Assembly: GCA_964534895.1 (NCBI GenBank)
Contig: CAZHQB010000001.1
Coordinates: forward strand, 1 to 64,000
Direction of reading: 5' to 3'
Source of the DNA: GCA-2747515 sp964534895
GTDB lineage: Bacteria; Patescibacteriota; Minisyncoccia; Moranbacterales; GCA-2747515
DNA: 64,000 nucleotides
Part shown: piece by piece, positions 25,957 through 32,845 of the stretch
Layout of the letters: each line of letters begins with the position of its first letter
How positions within the stretch are numbered: position 1 is the first letter of the stretch
Notes under the pieces: generated by a model
The model's input: only the letters and a program-made list of their open reading frames with translations
Told to the model about the DNA's origin: nothing
The model's database searches: none
Translations under genes and position numbers: made by a program

Positions 25957-27951
25957 ATGATGAATCAACAAAAAATATACATAGATGTGGATGAGGAAAT
26001 TACTACAGTAATTGATCGTATTTATCGTGTGAATGGGAATGATATTGCAATCATTGTGCCACAACATGCTTTGCTTTTGCAAAGTGTTGTAAATTTAAAA
26101 TTACTTGCACAAGAAGCAAAAAAATATAACAAAAATATCATACTCATGACAAGAGATGAAGATGGGATTGTATTTGCACAACGTGCTGGTATTGCAATTC
26201 AACCTTTTATTGCGAAGGAAGATGAAGGTGAAATTGAAAATTCTGTGTCATTGATACAATCAGAAAAAAAATCTATTCCAAAATATGCTCAGAAGATTAT
26301 GACAGAAAAAACTCATCAGAGAACAAACATGGATATGGGTTCTCAATCATTTTTTGTTGACGATAATGCACAAGGTGCAAGTATTGCAGGCATACATAAA
26401 CTTCAGAAATCTAATGATGTTATAAAACGAGGGTATGGGTTTAGTGGACATGAGCAAGGATCTTATATAAATTCTGTGAAGCAAACAGAAAAAAAACAAG
26501 ATGTGCATAATGAAAATAATATGCAACAATATGTGTCTAAAAAACAGGTTATCAAAAATGATGTTGTACCACACAAATATCAACAAGAACGTCAGGTTAG
26601 ATATCAAACACAAGGACAAAATGAAGAGGTTGCACATCTAGATGAATACGAACAATCATTACGTAAAGCTCAATTATCTAATAGAGTCACAAATAGTATT
26701 CATTCACAACAGAGAAAAACTTTACAACAAATTGAAAAGTCACAAAAATTACGAAAGTTAAAAAAACATGATAAGGTAGCTTTCTCGTCCACAACAGGTA
26801 CTGTTGTTAAAAGTTTTATTTTTTTTGGTATTGCATTGATCATATTTATTTTGTTGGTTATTTTGTTACCAAAAACAAAAATTTCTGCAGAAGCAAAACA
26901 TATTAAAATTGATGAAAAAATGGAATTAACAGCACAAACAGACCAAGGCGTGTATGATGCTGAAAGGCGATTACTTCCGGCACGACTTATTGAGCGTGAT
27001 GTAACATTTACAAAAACATTTAATGCAACTGGAAGTGGTGATGTGAGTGCACAAAAAGCACAGGGTAAAATTACAATTTTTAATGAATATAGTGATAAAC
27101 AACAACCGCTTGTTGCAACTACAAGATTTTTAGCACAAGATGGTACTCTTTTTCGATTAGTAAACCAAATTGTAGTTCCTGGAATGACAGATGGTAAACC
27201 TGGTAAAATAGAGGCATTGGTTATTGCTGATAAGCCAGGTGCTAAAGGTAACCTTGGTCCAACAAAATTTTCGATACCTGGATTTGAGGGTGGACCAAAA
27301 AAAAATAAGTTTTACGCAGTTAGTGAAAAGGCTATGACTGGTGGAGGGACTGGAGGAGTTGGTGTTGCTGTAGTAACTGAAACAGATATAAAAAAAGCAC
27401 AAGAGGAGATGGCAAGTGAATCGAATCAATATGTTATGGAACAAATAACAGGATTATTACGTCCAGATAATGAAGTATTAATAGATAAAAATGTTATGCA
27501 AAAAGTGATTAATTCTGAAGCAAACGTAAGTGCGGGAACAATGGCAAAACAGTTTATGTATGAAATGGTAGTGCATGTGAAGGCGTTAGTTTTTTCAGAG
27601 GATGATGTTTTAGCTATTATGGAGTCAAATTTAGTGAAAAAATATCACCAATATGATTCAAATAAAGTTAATGTGGAAATGAGATATAAAGATGTTGTGC
27701 CTAATTTTGAAAAAGAATCAATAAATATGGTGGCACAGGGAATAGCTGATATCGTGGCAACTGTAGATGTGACAACTTTTAAAAAGGATATTATTGGCAA
27801 AAAACATAAAGAGATATTAAAAATTATGGAAGATAACTATGGGGATGAGATAGAAAAAATTACTATAGAAAGTGTATTTCCTAGATTTCCGGAATTTATA
27901 GCAAATCGTGTGTCACGATTTGGTTTTATGACAGATATATTTGTAAAGTAA
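25957..27951 (+). CDS. Large single-pass membrane protein, possible baseplate-J-like C-terminal region
   Basis: The 664 residues divide into three parts. The N-terminal globular domain (1-90) contains IYIDVDEEITTVIDRIY and an IIVPQHALLLQSVVNLKLL segment. A Gln/Lys-rich polar linker (about 95-275) follows. One membrane helix (about 285-308) leads to an extracytoplasmic region of about 350 residues with repeated beta-rich segments and a Gly-rich TGGGTGGVGVAV stretch. Similar proteins in related genomes are sometimes labelled baseplate J-like; I cannot confirm that here. It begins 9 bases after the FtsA-like gene and may act in the same envelope process. The function is unknown. Confidence 0.7.
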   Translation: MMNQQKIYIDVDEEITTVIDRIYRVNGNDIAIIVPQHALLLQSVVNLKLLAQEAKKYNKNIILMTRDEDGIVFAQRAGIAIQPFIAKEDEGEIENSVSLIQSEKKSIPKYAQKIMTEKTHQRTNMDMGSQSFFVDDNAQGASIAGIHKLQKSNDVIKRGYGFSGHEQGSYINSVKQTEKKQDVHNENNMQQYVSKKQVIKNDVVPHKYQQERQVRYQTQGQNEEVAHLDEYEQSLRKAQLSNRVTNSIHSQQRKTLQQIEKSQKLRKLKKHDKVAFSSTTGTVVKSFIFFGIALIIFILLVILLPKTKISAEAKHIKIDEKMELTAQTDQGVYDAERRLLPARLIERDVTFTKTFNATGSGDVSAQKAQGKITIFNEYSDKQQPLVATTRFLAQDGTLFRLVNQIVVPGMTDGKPGKIEALVIADKPGAKGNLGPTKFSIPGFEGGPKKNKFYAVSEKAMTGGGTGGVGVAVVTETDIKKAQEEMASESNQYVMEQITGLLRPDNEVLIDKNVMQKVINSEANVSAGTMAKQFMYEMVVHVKALVFSEDDVLAIMESNLVKKYHQYDSNKVNVEMRYKDVVPNFEKESINMVAQGIADIVATVDVTTFKKDIIGKKHKEILKIMEDNYGDEIEKITIESVFPRFPEFIANRVSRFGFMTDIFVK

Positions 27952-27979
27952 AAAATAATGAGGTGAGAGGTGTAAGCCC

Positions 27980-28007
27980 TTGACAATATTTTATTATTTG
28001 GTAATAT
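27980..28007 (+). promoter_or_regulatory. Strong promoter of the infA/ribosomal protein operon
   Basis: TTGACA at 27980-27985 and TAATAT at 28002-28007 are separated by 16 bases. The start near 28014 gives a 150-nt leader before infA. Confidence 0.75.
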
Positions 28008-28047
28008 AGATATTACATGTTCAGAAAAAATATAATATACAAATGTG

Positions 28048-28120
28048 AAGAGGTTCTCCTGTAGTAGATAGTCAAGATTTAGGAATGAATTTATAGTGTG
28101 GATAACACCCTCTTGTTTTT
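28048..28120 (+). promoter_or_regulatory. Structured leader with terminator-like end before infA
   Basis: AAGAGG (28048-28053) can pair with CCTCTT (28109-28114), which is followed by G and five T. Inside, GTGT/ACAC forms a small hairpin (28096-28108). The layout suits an attenuator or a short leader RNA controlling the operon. There is no sequence match to a named riboswitch that I recognise. Confidence 0.4.
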
Positions 28121-28164
28121 ATATGTGTATATGTAATTTCTAGAATATTTTATATAGTCTATGT

Positions 28165-28380
28165 ATGGCAAAAAAGGATACAATTAAATTGGAAGGTGTG
28201 GTAATAGAAACGTTACCAAGTACAACATTTCGTGTTGAGTTGGATAATGGTCATGAAATATTGGCACATATTTCTGGTAAGATGCGTGTGCATTATATTA
28301 GATTGTTGCCAGGTGATCGTGTATTAGTAGAGATAAGTCCATATGATTTGACGAAAGGTAGAATTACACAGAGATTGTAA
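28165..28380 (+). CDS. infA: Translation initiation factor IF-1
   Basis: The 71 residues are a standard single OB fold: KKDTIKLEGVVIETLPSTTF, VELDNGHEILAHISGKMR, IRLLPGDRVLVEISPYDLTKGRI. IF-1 binds the 30S A site during initiation. It opens the operon infA-rpmJ-rpsM-rpsK-rpsD-rpoA-rplQ, the same order as the end of the bacterial spc/alpha operons. A strong promoter and a long structured leader precede it. Confidence 0.97.
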   Translation: MAKKDTIKLEGVVIETLPSTTFRVELDNGHEILAHISGKMRVHYIRLLPGDRVLVEISPYDLTKGRITQRL

Positions 28381-28438
28381 ATCAAGTTATGAATTGGATT
28401 TTGAGTGAGATTTTTATTAATTTTGTAAAAGTATAGAA

Positions 28439-28552
28439 ATGAAAGTTCGTGCCTCAGCAAAGAAAATATGTAAACAATGTAAGATAGTTCGTCGTCATGG
28501 GCGGGTTTATGTTATCTGTATTAACAAAAAACATAAGCAACGTCAGGGCTAA
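28439..28552 (+). CDS. rpmJ: 50S ribosomal protein L36
   Basis: This 37-residue gene, MKVRASAKKICKQCKIVRR onward, is the full length of L36. It is the zinc-binding type, with Cys11, Cys14, Cys27 and His32. It lies 58 bases after infA, as in most bacteria. The stop codon is immediately followed by the left arm of a long inverted repeat. Confidence 0.97.
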   Translation: MKVRASAKKICKQCKIVRRHGRVYVICINKKHKQRQG

Positions 28553-28672
28553 AATCAATGTGGTTGACGTATTTTTGCGTCGGGTGCAAATAAATTTGAT
28601 ATCAGTGTATAAAAATTACGCTTTAATCATTTATTAGCGCTTTCTTGGAACTGCATCAACCACATTGATTTT
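28551..28672 (+). ncRNA. Long-stem RNA structure between rpmJ and rpsM
   Basis: A perfect 17-bp inverted repeat (28551-28567 with 28656-28672, arm AAAATCAATGTGGTTGA) encloses 88 bases. The interior has a TTTGC/GCAAA hairpin and a CGCT/AGCG helix. The left arm overlaps the rpmJ stop. The position directly before rpsM in an operon carrying rpsD suggests a ribosomal-protein-binding autoregulatory RNA, similar in role to the S4-binding alpha leader of E. coli, though no matching sequence is evident. It could also be a processing site. Confidence 0.55.
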
Positions 28673-28725
28673 ATAAAATAATATAGAGTATTATAAAATT
28701 TTTTTAAATTTAAAATTATTTAATT

Positions 28726-29115
28726 ATGATTCGTATTGCAGGTATTAATATTCCAGATGAAAAATGTATTGATGTGTCGTTGACATATATTTTTGGTATT
28801 GGTCTATCCACTAGTAGAGAAATTCTTAAGAGTTTAAAAATTGATCCAACTACTAGAACGAAGGATATTACTCAAGAGAATGCAAATCAGTTACGTGAAA
28901 TCATTGAAAATGATAATAAGGTTGAGGGAGAATTGCGGCATGAACGTAAAATGAATGTGAGGCGATTAAAGGAAATAGGTTGTTATCGAGGTACACGACA
29001 TCAAAGAGGATTGCCAGTACGAGGACAACGTACAAAAACAAATAATCGAACAGTTCGTGGCAATAAACGTATGACAGCAGGGAGCGGAAGAGCAAATGCT
29101 GCATCAAAGACATAG
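28726..29115 (+). CDS. rpsM: 30S ribosomal protein S13
   Basis: The 129 residues begin MIRIAGINIPDEKCIDVSLT and include the helix-two-turn-helix region FGIGLSTSREIL. They end with the basic segment RHQRGLPVRGQRTKTNNRTVRG. S13 sits in the 30S head and contacts the P-site tRNA and 50S subunit. The order rpsM-rpsK-rpsD-rpoA-rplQ matches the classical alpha operon. Confidence 0.98.
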   Translation: MIRIAGINIPDEKCIDVSLTYIFGIGLSTSREILKSLKIDPTTRTKDITQENANQLREIIENDNKVEGELRHERKMNVRRLKEIGCYRGTRHQRGLPVRGQRTKTNNRTVRGNKRMTAGSGRANAASKT

Positions 29116-29167
29116 GAATTTTTTAGAGTTTAATAATATTTTTGTAAAAGAATTTATATACAGTATC

Positions 29168-29668
29168 ATGAGTGATAAAATGAGTAAAAAAGAAGAAAAA
29201 GGGGTAGTTGTAGAAGAAATAAAGAAATCAGCGGAAACGAAATCTGCTGGTGGGAGTGTGCTGTCTAGTGGTAAAGAAAATAGAGAACCTATTAAAAAAA
29301 ATAGAAATAAAAATAATAGGCAAATCCGTAAAGGTCAAGCACATATTCAGTCTACTTATAATAATACAATTGTGACAATTACAGACCTTAACGGTGCGGT
29401 TTTGGGTTGGTCAAGTGCAGGAGTCATTGGATTTAAGGGTGCAAAAAAATCAACACCATATGCAGCAGCGCAGATTGTAAATGCTGTTGTAGAAAAGGTG
29501 CAAAAAAATAATATTAAAGAATTACAGGTATTTGTAAAAGGTGTTGGAGGTGGACGTGATGCTGCAATTAGGACGCTTGCTGCAAAAGGATTTGAAATTA
29601 GTTTGATTAAAGATATTACGCCAATAGCACATAATGGGTGCAGACGTCGTAAACCACGTCGCGTATAA
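29168..29668 (+). CDS. rpsK: 30S ribosomal protein S11
   Basis: The C-terminal 120 residues are standard S11: HIQSTYNNTIVTITDLNGAV, GWSSAGVIGFKGAKKSTPYAAAQ and VKGVGGGRDAAIRTLAAKGFE, ending NGCRRRKPRRV. ATG 29168 leaves a charged N-terminal extension of about 45 residues rich in Lys and Glu, longer than in typical S11. The earlier in-frame ATG at 29096, inside rpsM, would add an implausible segment. S11 forms part of the 30S platform at the mRNA exit. Confidence 0.96.
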   Translation: MSDKMSKKEEKGVVVEEIKKSAETKSAGGSVLSSGKENREPIKKNRNKNNRQIRKGQAHIQSTYNNTIVTITDLNGAVLGWSSAGVIGFKGAKKSTPYAAAQIVNAVVEKVQKNNIKELQVFVKGVGGGRDAAIRTLAAKGFEISLIKDITPIAHNGCRRRKPRRV

Positions 29669-29703
29669 TAAATTAATAATTACATTATAATTATAAGTAG
29701 AAT

Positions 29704-30324
29704 ATGGCTCGATATACAGGACCAAAAGCAAAAATTTGTCGTCGATTTGGCGAAAATATATATGGTACAGAAAAATATGATAGAATTTTATCACGAAAAA
29801 ATTATGCGCCTGGTGTGCATGGTAAAAATTTTTCACGTAATAAAAGTGAATATGGCAAGCAACTCGTGATGAAACAAAAAGCCAAATATATTTATGGTAT
29901 TTTGGAAAAACAATTTCGTAAACATTATGAGGATGTAAAAAATCGTCCAGGTGTTACGGGTAATTTACTTTTAGCTAGATTAGAACAACGATTGGATAAT
30001 GTTGTGTATCGTTTGGGATTTGCTCAGACGCGACCTCAGGCAAGGCAAATTGTGAATCATTCTATGATTTATGTAAATGGGAAAAAAATGTCAATTCCTT
30101 CTTATGAAGTAAAAGTTGGTGATGAAATTACAATTAATCCAGCAAAGAAAAAAAATGGTTACTTTAAAAATCAAGAGCAATATATTAAAAATAGAAAACA
30201 TGTTGTTAGTTGGTTGAGTTTGGATCAAAAAAATATGAGTGGAAAAATAGTTTCACTTCCAAAACGTGATAATTTTGATGCAAATATTAATGCACAGATT
30301 ATAGTTGAATTTTACTCAAAATAG
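29704..30324 (+). CDS. rpsD: 30S ribosomal protein S4
   Basis: The 206 residues match S4, starting MARYTGPKAKICRRFGENIYG and containing the S4 RNA-binding domain (LLARLEQRLDNVVYRLGFAQTRPQARQIVNHSMIYVNG). S4 nucleates 30S assembly and in many bacteria represses its own operon through an mRNA structure; the long-stem RNA before rpsM is a candidate target. There is no zinc-binding Cys cluster, since only one Cys lies near the N-terminus. Confidence 0.98.
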   Translation: MARYTGPKAKICRRFGENIYGTEKYDRILSRKNYAPGVHGKNFSRNKSEYGKQLVMKQKAKYIYGILEKQFRKHYEDVKNRPGVTGNLLLARLEQRLDNVVYRLGFAQTRPQARQIVNHSMIYVNGKKMSIPSYEVKVGDEITINPAKKKNGYFKNQEQYIKNRKHVVSWLSLDQKNMSGKIVSLPKRDNFDANINAQIIVEFYSK

Positions 30325-30359
30325 TATTTTTTATAATTTATTTATTTTAATAAAAAAAT

Positions 30360-31103
30360 ATGTCAATAATATCAATACCAGAGGCGTCACAGTACAAGGA
30401 AGGTAAAAACAATACGGGGACCATTGAGATTCCTGCTTGTTTTCCTGGATATGGTACAACAATCGGAAATGCAATTCGTAGGGTGCTACTTTCTTCGTTA
30501 GAAGGTTCTGCTATTACATCTGTTAAAATTAAAGGTGTGTCGCATGAATTTTCAGCAATTGATGGTGTAATGGAAGATGTTGTGCAAATTATTTTAAATC
30601 TGAAGCAAGTGCGTTTTCGTATGTATACAGATGATAAAGTGATAGTATCTCTTAAGGCAAAAGGAGAAAAAGAGGTAACGGCAGCAGATATTAAAACTTC
30701 TGCTGATGTTGATATTGTCGATGGATCACAAGTAATTGCTACACTTACAGATAAAAAGGCTACTCTTGAAATGGAATTGACAATTGAAAAAGGAATCGGT
30801 TATATTCCTTCTGATAAACAGACGAATCGTGAAAAAGAGCTTGGGTCAATTGTTATTGATGCTGTGTACACTCCGGTAAAACGTGTAAATTATAATGTTG
30901 AAAATATGCGTGTCGGAAAACGAACAGATTATGATAAAGTCACTTTAGAAATTGTAACAGACGGGAGCATTACTCCGCAGGAGGCATTTGACAGGAGCGT
31001 GGATATTTTAGTGGAACAATTTAGTGCATTGTCTGGAGGTTCTCCTGTAGTTAAAAAAGAACTAGAGGAAATTGAAAAGGCGGAAGATGAAAAAGAAGAA
31101 TAA
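30360..31103 (+). CDS. rpoA: RNA polymerase alpha subunit lacking the C-terminal domain
   Basis: The N-terminal assembly domain is complete: GTIEIPACFPGYGTTIGNAIRRVLLSSLEGSAI, KGVSHEFSAIDGVMEDVVQIILNLK, and the final dimerisation helix TPQEAFDRSVDILVEQFSAL. The protein stops after a short acidic tail at residue 247, so the alpha-CTD (normally about 80 further residues, with helix-hairpin-helix motifs) is absent. rplQ follows 19 bases later, leaving no room for a split CTD. Regulation through UP elements or CTD-contacting activators would not be possible. Confidence 0.96.
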   Translation: MSIISIPEASQYKEGKNNTGTIEIPACFPGYGTTIGNAIRRVLLSSLEGSAITSVKIKGVSHEFSAIDGVMEDVVQIILNLKQVRFRMYTDDKVIVSLKAKGEKEVTAADIKTSADVDIVDGSQVIATLTDKKATLEMELTIEKGIGYIPSDKQTNREKELGSIVIDAVYTPVKRVNYNVENMRVGKRTDYDKVTLEIVTDGSITPQEAFDRSVDILVEQFSALSGGSPVVKKELEEIEKAEDEKEE

Positions 31104-31122
31104 ATAAATTTTAAGAATTTTT

Positions 31123-31587
31123 ATGAAACACTGTAAAACAGGAAGACAATTTGGACGGGTGCGTTCGCAAAGAAAAGCACTTCTTAATTCGCTTTTAAAT
31201 AGCTTGATTATTTATGGTCGTATTGAGACAACTGAAGCAAAAGCAAAAGAATCAAAAAGTGCTATTGACAAAGTAATTACAAAAGTGAAACGAGCTAATG
31301 GCTCAAAAGTAGAAATCATACGTAAAGTAGAAGGTCAGTTATCAAAAGAGGCTATTAGTATTTTAATAAAAAATATTGACAAATTTGATGGTCGTAATAG
31401 TGGATATGCGCGTGTTGTTAAACTTTCACCAAGAAGAAGTGATAGTGCACATATGGCAATTATTGAATTGGTTGATTTTACACGGGATGATAATATGACT
31501 GGGGTTAATGCAAAGTCAGTTGCTATCAAATCAGAGAATAAAGAAGAAATGAAGCAAAAGCAAAACGATGAGGAATCATCAAAGTAA
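31123..31587 (+). CDS. rplQ: 50S ribosomal protein L17
   Basis: The first 115 residues are L17, with MKHCKTGRQFGRVRSQRKALLNSLLNSLI and RIETTEAKAKESKSAIDKVI at the N-terminus and GYARVVKLSPRRSDSAHMAIIELV near the end. About 35 additional hydrophilic residues (Lys/Glu/Asn) follow. It is located after rpoA as in the classical alpha operon. L17 lines the polypeptide exit side of the 50S subunit. Confidence 0.96.
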   Translation: MKHCKTGRQFGRVRSQRKALLNSLLNSLIIYGRIETTEAKAKESKSAIDKVITKVKRANGSKVEIIRKVEGQLSKEAISILIKNIDKFDGRNSGYARVVKLSPRRSDSAHMAIIELVDFTRDDNMTGVNAKSVAIKSENKEEMKQKQNDEESSK

Positions 31588-31609
31588 ATAATAAGTTTTG
31601 ATTAAAATC

Positions 31610-31999
31610 ATGGAACGACAATATCATTTATTTGACGCAAAGAATTATGTCCTTGGGAGACTTTCGACAGAAATTGCAAAAATTTTATCTGGCAAAAATA
31701 AAGTTAACTATACACCAAATATTGACGGGGGTGATGGAGTAGTTGTCATAAATGCAGAAAAAATTAATTTGACAGGTAATAAAGAAAATGACAAAAAATA
31801 TTATAGTCATTCAGGCTATATGGGAGGCATTAACGAAACAACTGTAAAAGAACTGAGAAAAAATAACCCAGAAGAAATATTACGTAAGGCAGTTGTGGGT
31901 ATGTTACCAAAAAATAAACTTGGTAGCCAAATGCAGAAACGATTGTTTATTTATGTTGGAGAAAAACATAACAAAAACATTAATATTACACATAAATGA
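31610..31999 (+). CDS. rplM: 50S ribosomal protein L13
   Basis: ATG 31610 is chosen over an in-frame TTG at 31598. The 129 residues include YHLFDAKNYVLGRLSTEIAKILSGKNKVNYTP, DGVVVINAEKINLTGNK, KYYSHSGYMGG and the conserved AVVGMLPKNKLGSQMQKRLFIY. L13 is an early 50S assembly protein. The rplM-rpsI pair occurs in almost all bacteria; here it extends the alpha operon. Confidence 0.97.
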   Translation: MERQYHLFDAKNYVLGRLSTEIAKILSGKNKVNYTPNIDGGDGVVVINAEKINLTGNKENDKKYYSHSGYMGGINETTVKELRKNNPEEILRKAVVGMLPKNKLGSQMQKRLFIYVGEKHNKNINITHK

Positions 32000-32066
32000 T
32001 ATATGAAATAATTGATATTTTAAAATCTACTGTTGTTCTTGAAAAAGAGTTATAGTAAGATAAATA

Positions 32067-32525
32067 ATGAATATGGTAACAAAAGAGCAATCAAAAAAAA
32101 CTGATAATAAATTTTTTATTGGAAAATACTACTATGGTGTTGGACGTCGTAAAACTGCTGTTGCACAAGTACGTATTTATTGTGGGAATAAAGATTCTAT
32201 TGATGAAACAGGACTTGTTGTGAATGGTAAGAAATATACAGAGTATTTTCATACTAATTCACAAAAAGATTTGTTTTTAGAGCCTCTTAAAGTAGTCGGA
32301 TTTACTGAAAAATGTGCAGTGTCTGTGCTTGTAAAAGGTAGTGGCATTGCTTCTCAAGCTGATGCTGCAAAATTAGGGATTGCTAGAGCTCTTGTAAAAT
32401 ATGATGAAACATTCAGACCTATTTTAAAGGCAAATGGTTTGTTAACAAGGGATGCACGTAAAGTTGAACGTAAGAAACCAGGGCTCAGAAAGGCACGACG
32501 TTCACCACAGTGGAGTAAGCGATAA
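32067..32525 (+). CDS. rpsI: 30S ribosomal protein S9
   Basis: The 152 residues contain YYGVGRRKTAVAQVRIYCG, VNGKKYTEYF, VKGSGIASQADAAKLGIARALVKYD, and the C-terminal KKPGLRKARRSPQWSKR whose last Arg reaches the P-site tRNA. A short N-terminal extension precedes the fold. TATAGT at 32051-32056 could add a local promoter with a 4-nt leader. The stop codon lies within a terminator hairpin. Confidence 0.97.
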   Translation: MNMVTKEQSKKTDNKFFIGKYYYGVGRRKTAVAQVRIYCGNKDSIDETGLVVNGKKYTEYFHTNSQKDLFLEPLKVVGFTEKCAVSVLVKGSGIASQADAAKLGIARALVKYDETFRPILKANGLLTRDARKVERKKPGLRKARRSPQWSKR

Positions 32526-32549
32526 AAAAGTATTTATTGACTTTTTATC
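32521..32549 (+). terminator. Hairpin at the end of rpsI
   Basis: GATAAAAAAGT and ACTTTTTATC pair with one bulged A around an 8-base loop. The T-rich right arm is typical of an intrinsic terminator. The stem contains the rpsI stop codon and, on its right side, the -35 element of the next promoter. Confidence 0.55.
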
Positions 32550-32565
32550 TATGGGGTGATATTAT
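32537..32565 (+). promoter_or_regulatory. Promoter of secG
   Basis: TTGACT at 32537-32542, a 17-base spacer and TATTAT at 32560-32565 preceded by a TGA extension give a start near 32572. The -35 box is embedded in the terminator hairpin of the previous operon. Confidence 0.65.
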
Positions 32566-32594
32566 TTTGCAGAGGTATTTATTAATGAAAAAAA

Positions 32595-32813
32595 ATGAAA
32601 ATATTACTTATAATACAAGCAGTTATTTCTATATTACTTACTATTGTAATTTTAATGCAAAATAGAGGAGAAGGCCTGGGTGTTATAGGTGGTGATTTTA
32701 GTGGATCATATCATACCAAACGTGGTTTTGAAAAATTTCTTACACGGTCAACTGTAGTGCTTGCGATATTGTTTATAGGAGTTGCATTGGCAACAGTAAA
32801 AATAGGTTTTTGA
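32595..32813 (+). CDS. secG: Protein translocase subunit SecG
   Basis: The 72 residues form two membrane helices around the conserved loop ILMQNRGEGLGVIGGDFSGSYHTKRG, ending in the second helix VVLAILFIGVALATV. SecG associates with SecYE and assists the translocation cycle. It has its own promoter and precedes a solute-binding protein gene by about 30 bases. Confidence 0.92.
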   Translation: MKILLIIQAVISILLTIVILMQNRGEGLGVIGGDFSGSYHTKRGFEKFLTRSTVVLAILFIGVALATVKIGF

Positions 32814-32845
32814 AAAAAGTTTTCAGAAATTATAATATGTAATAT

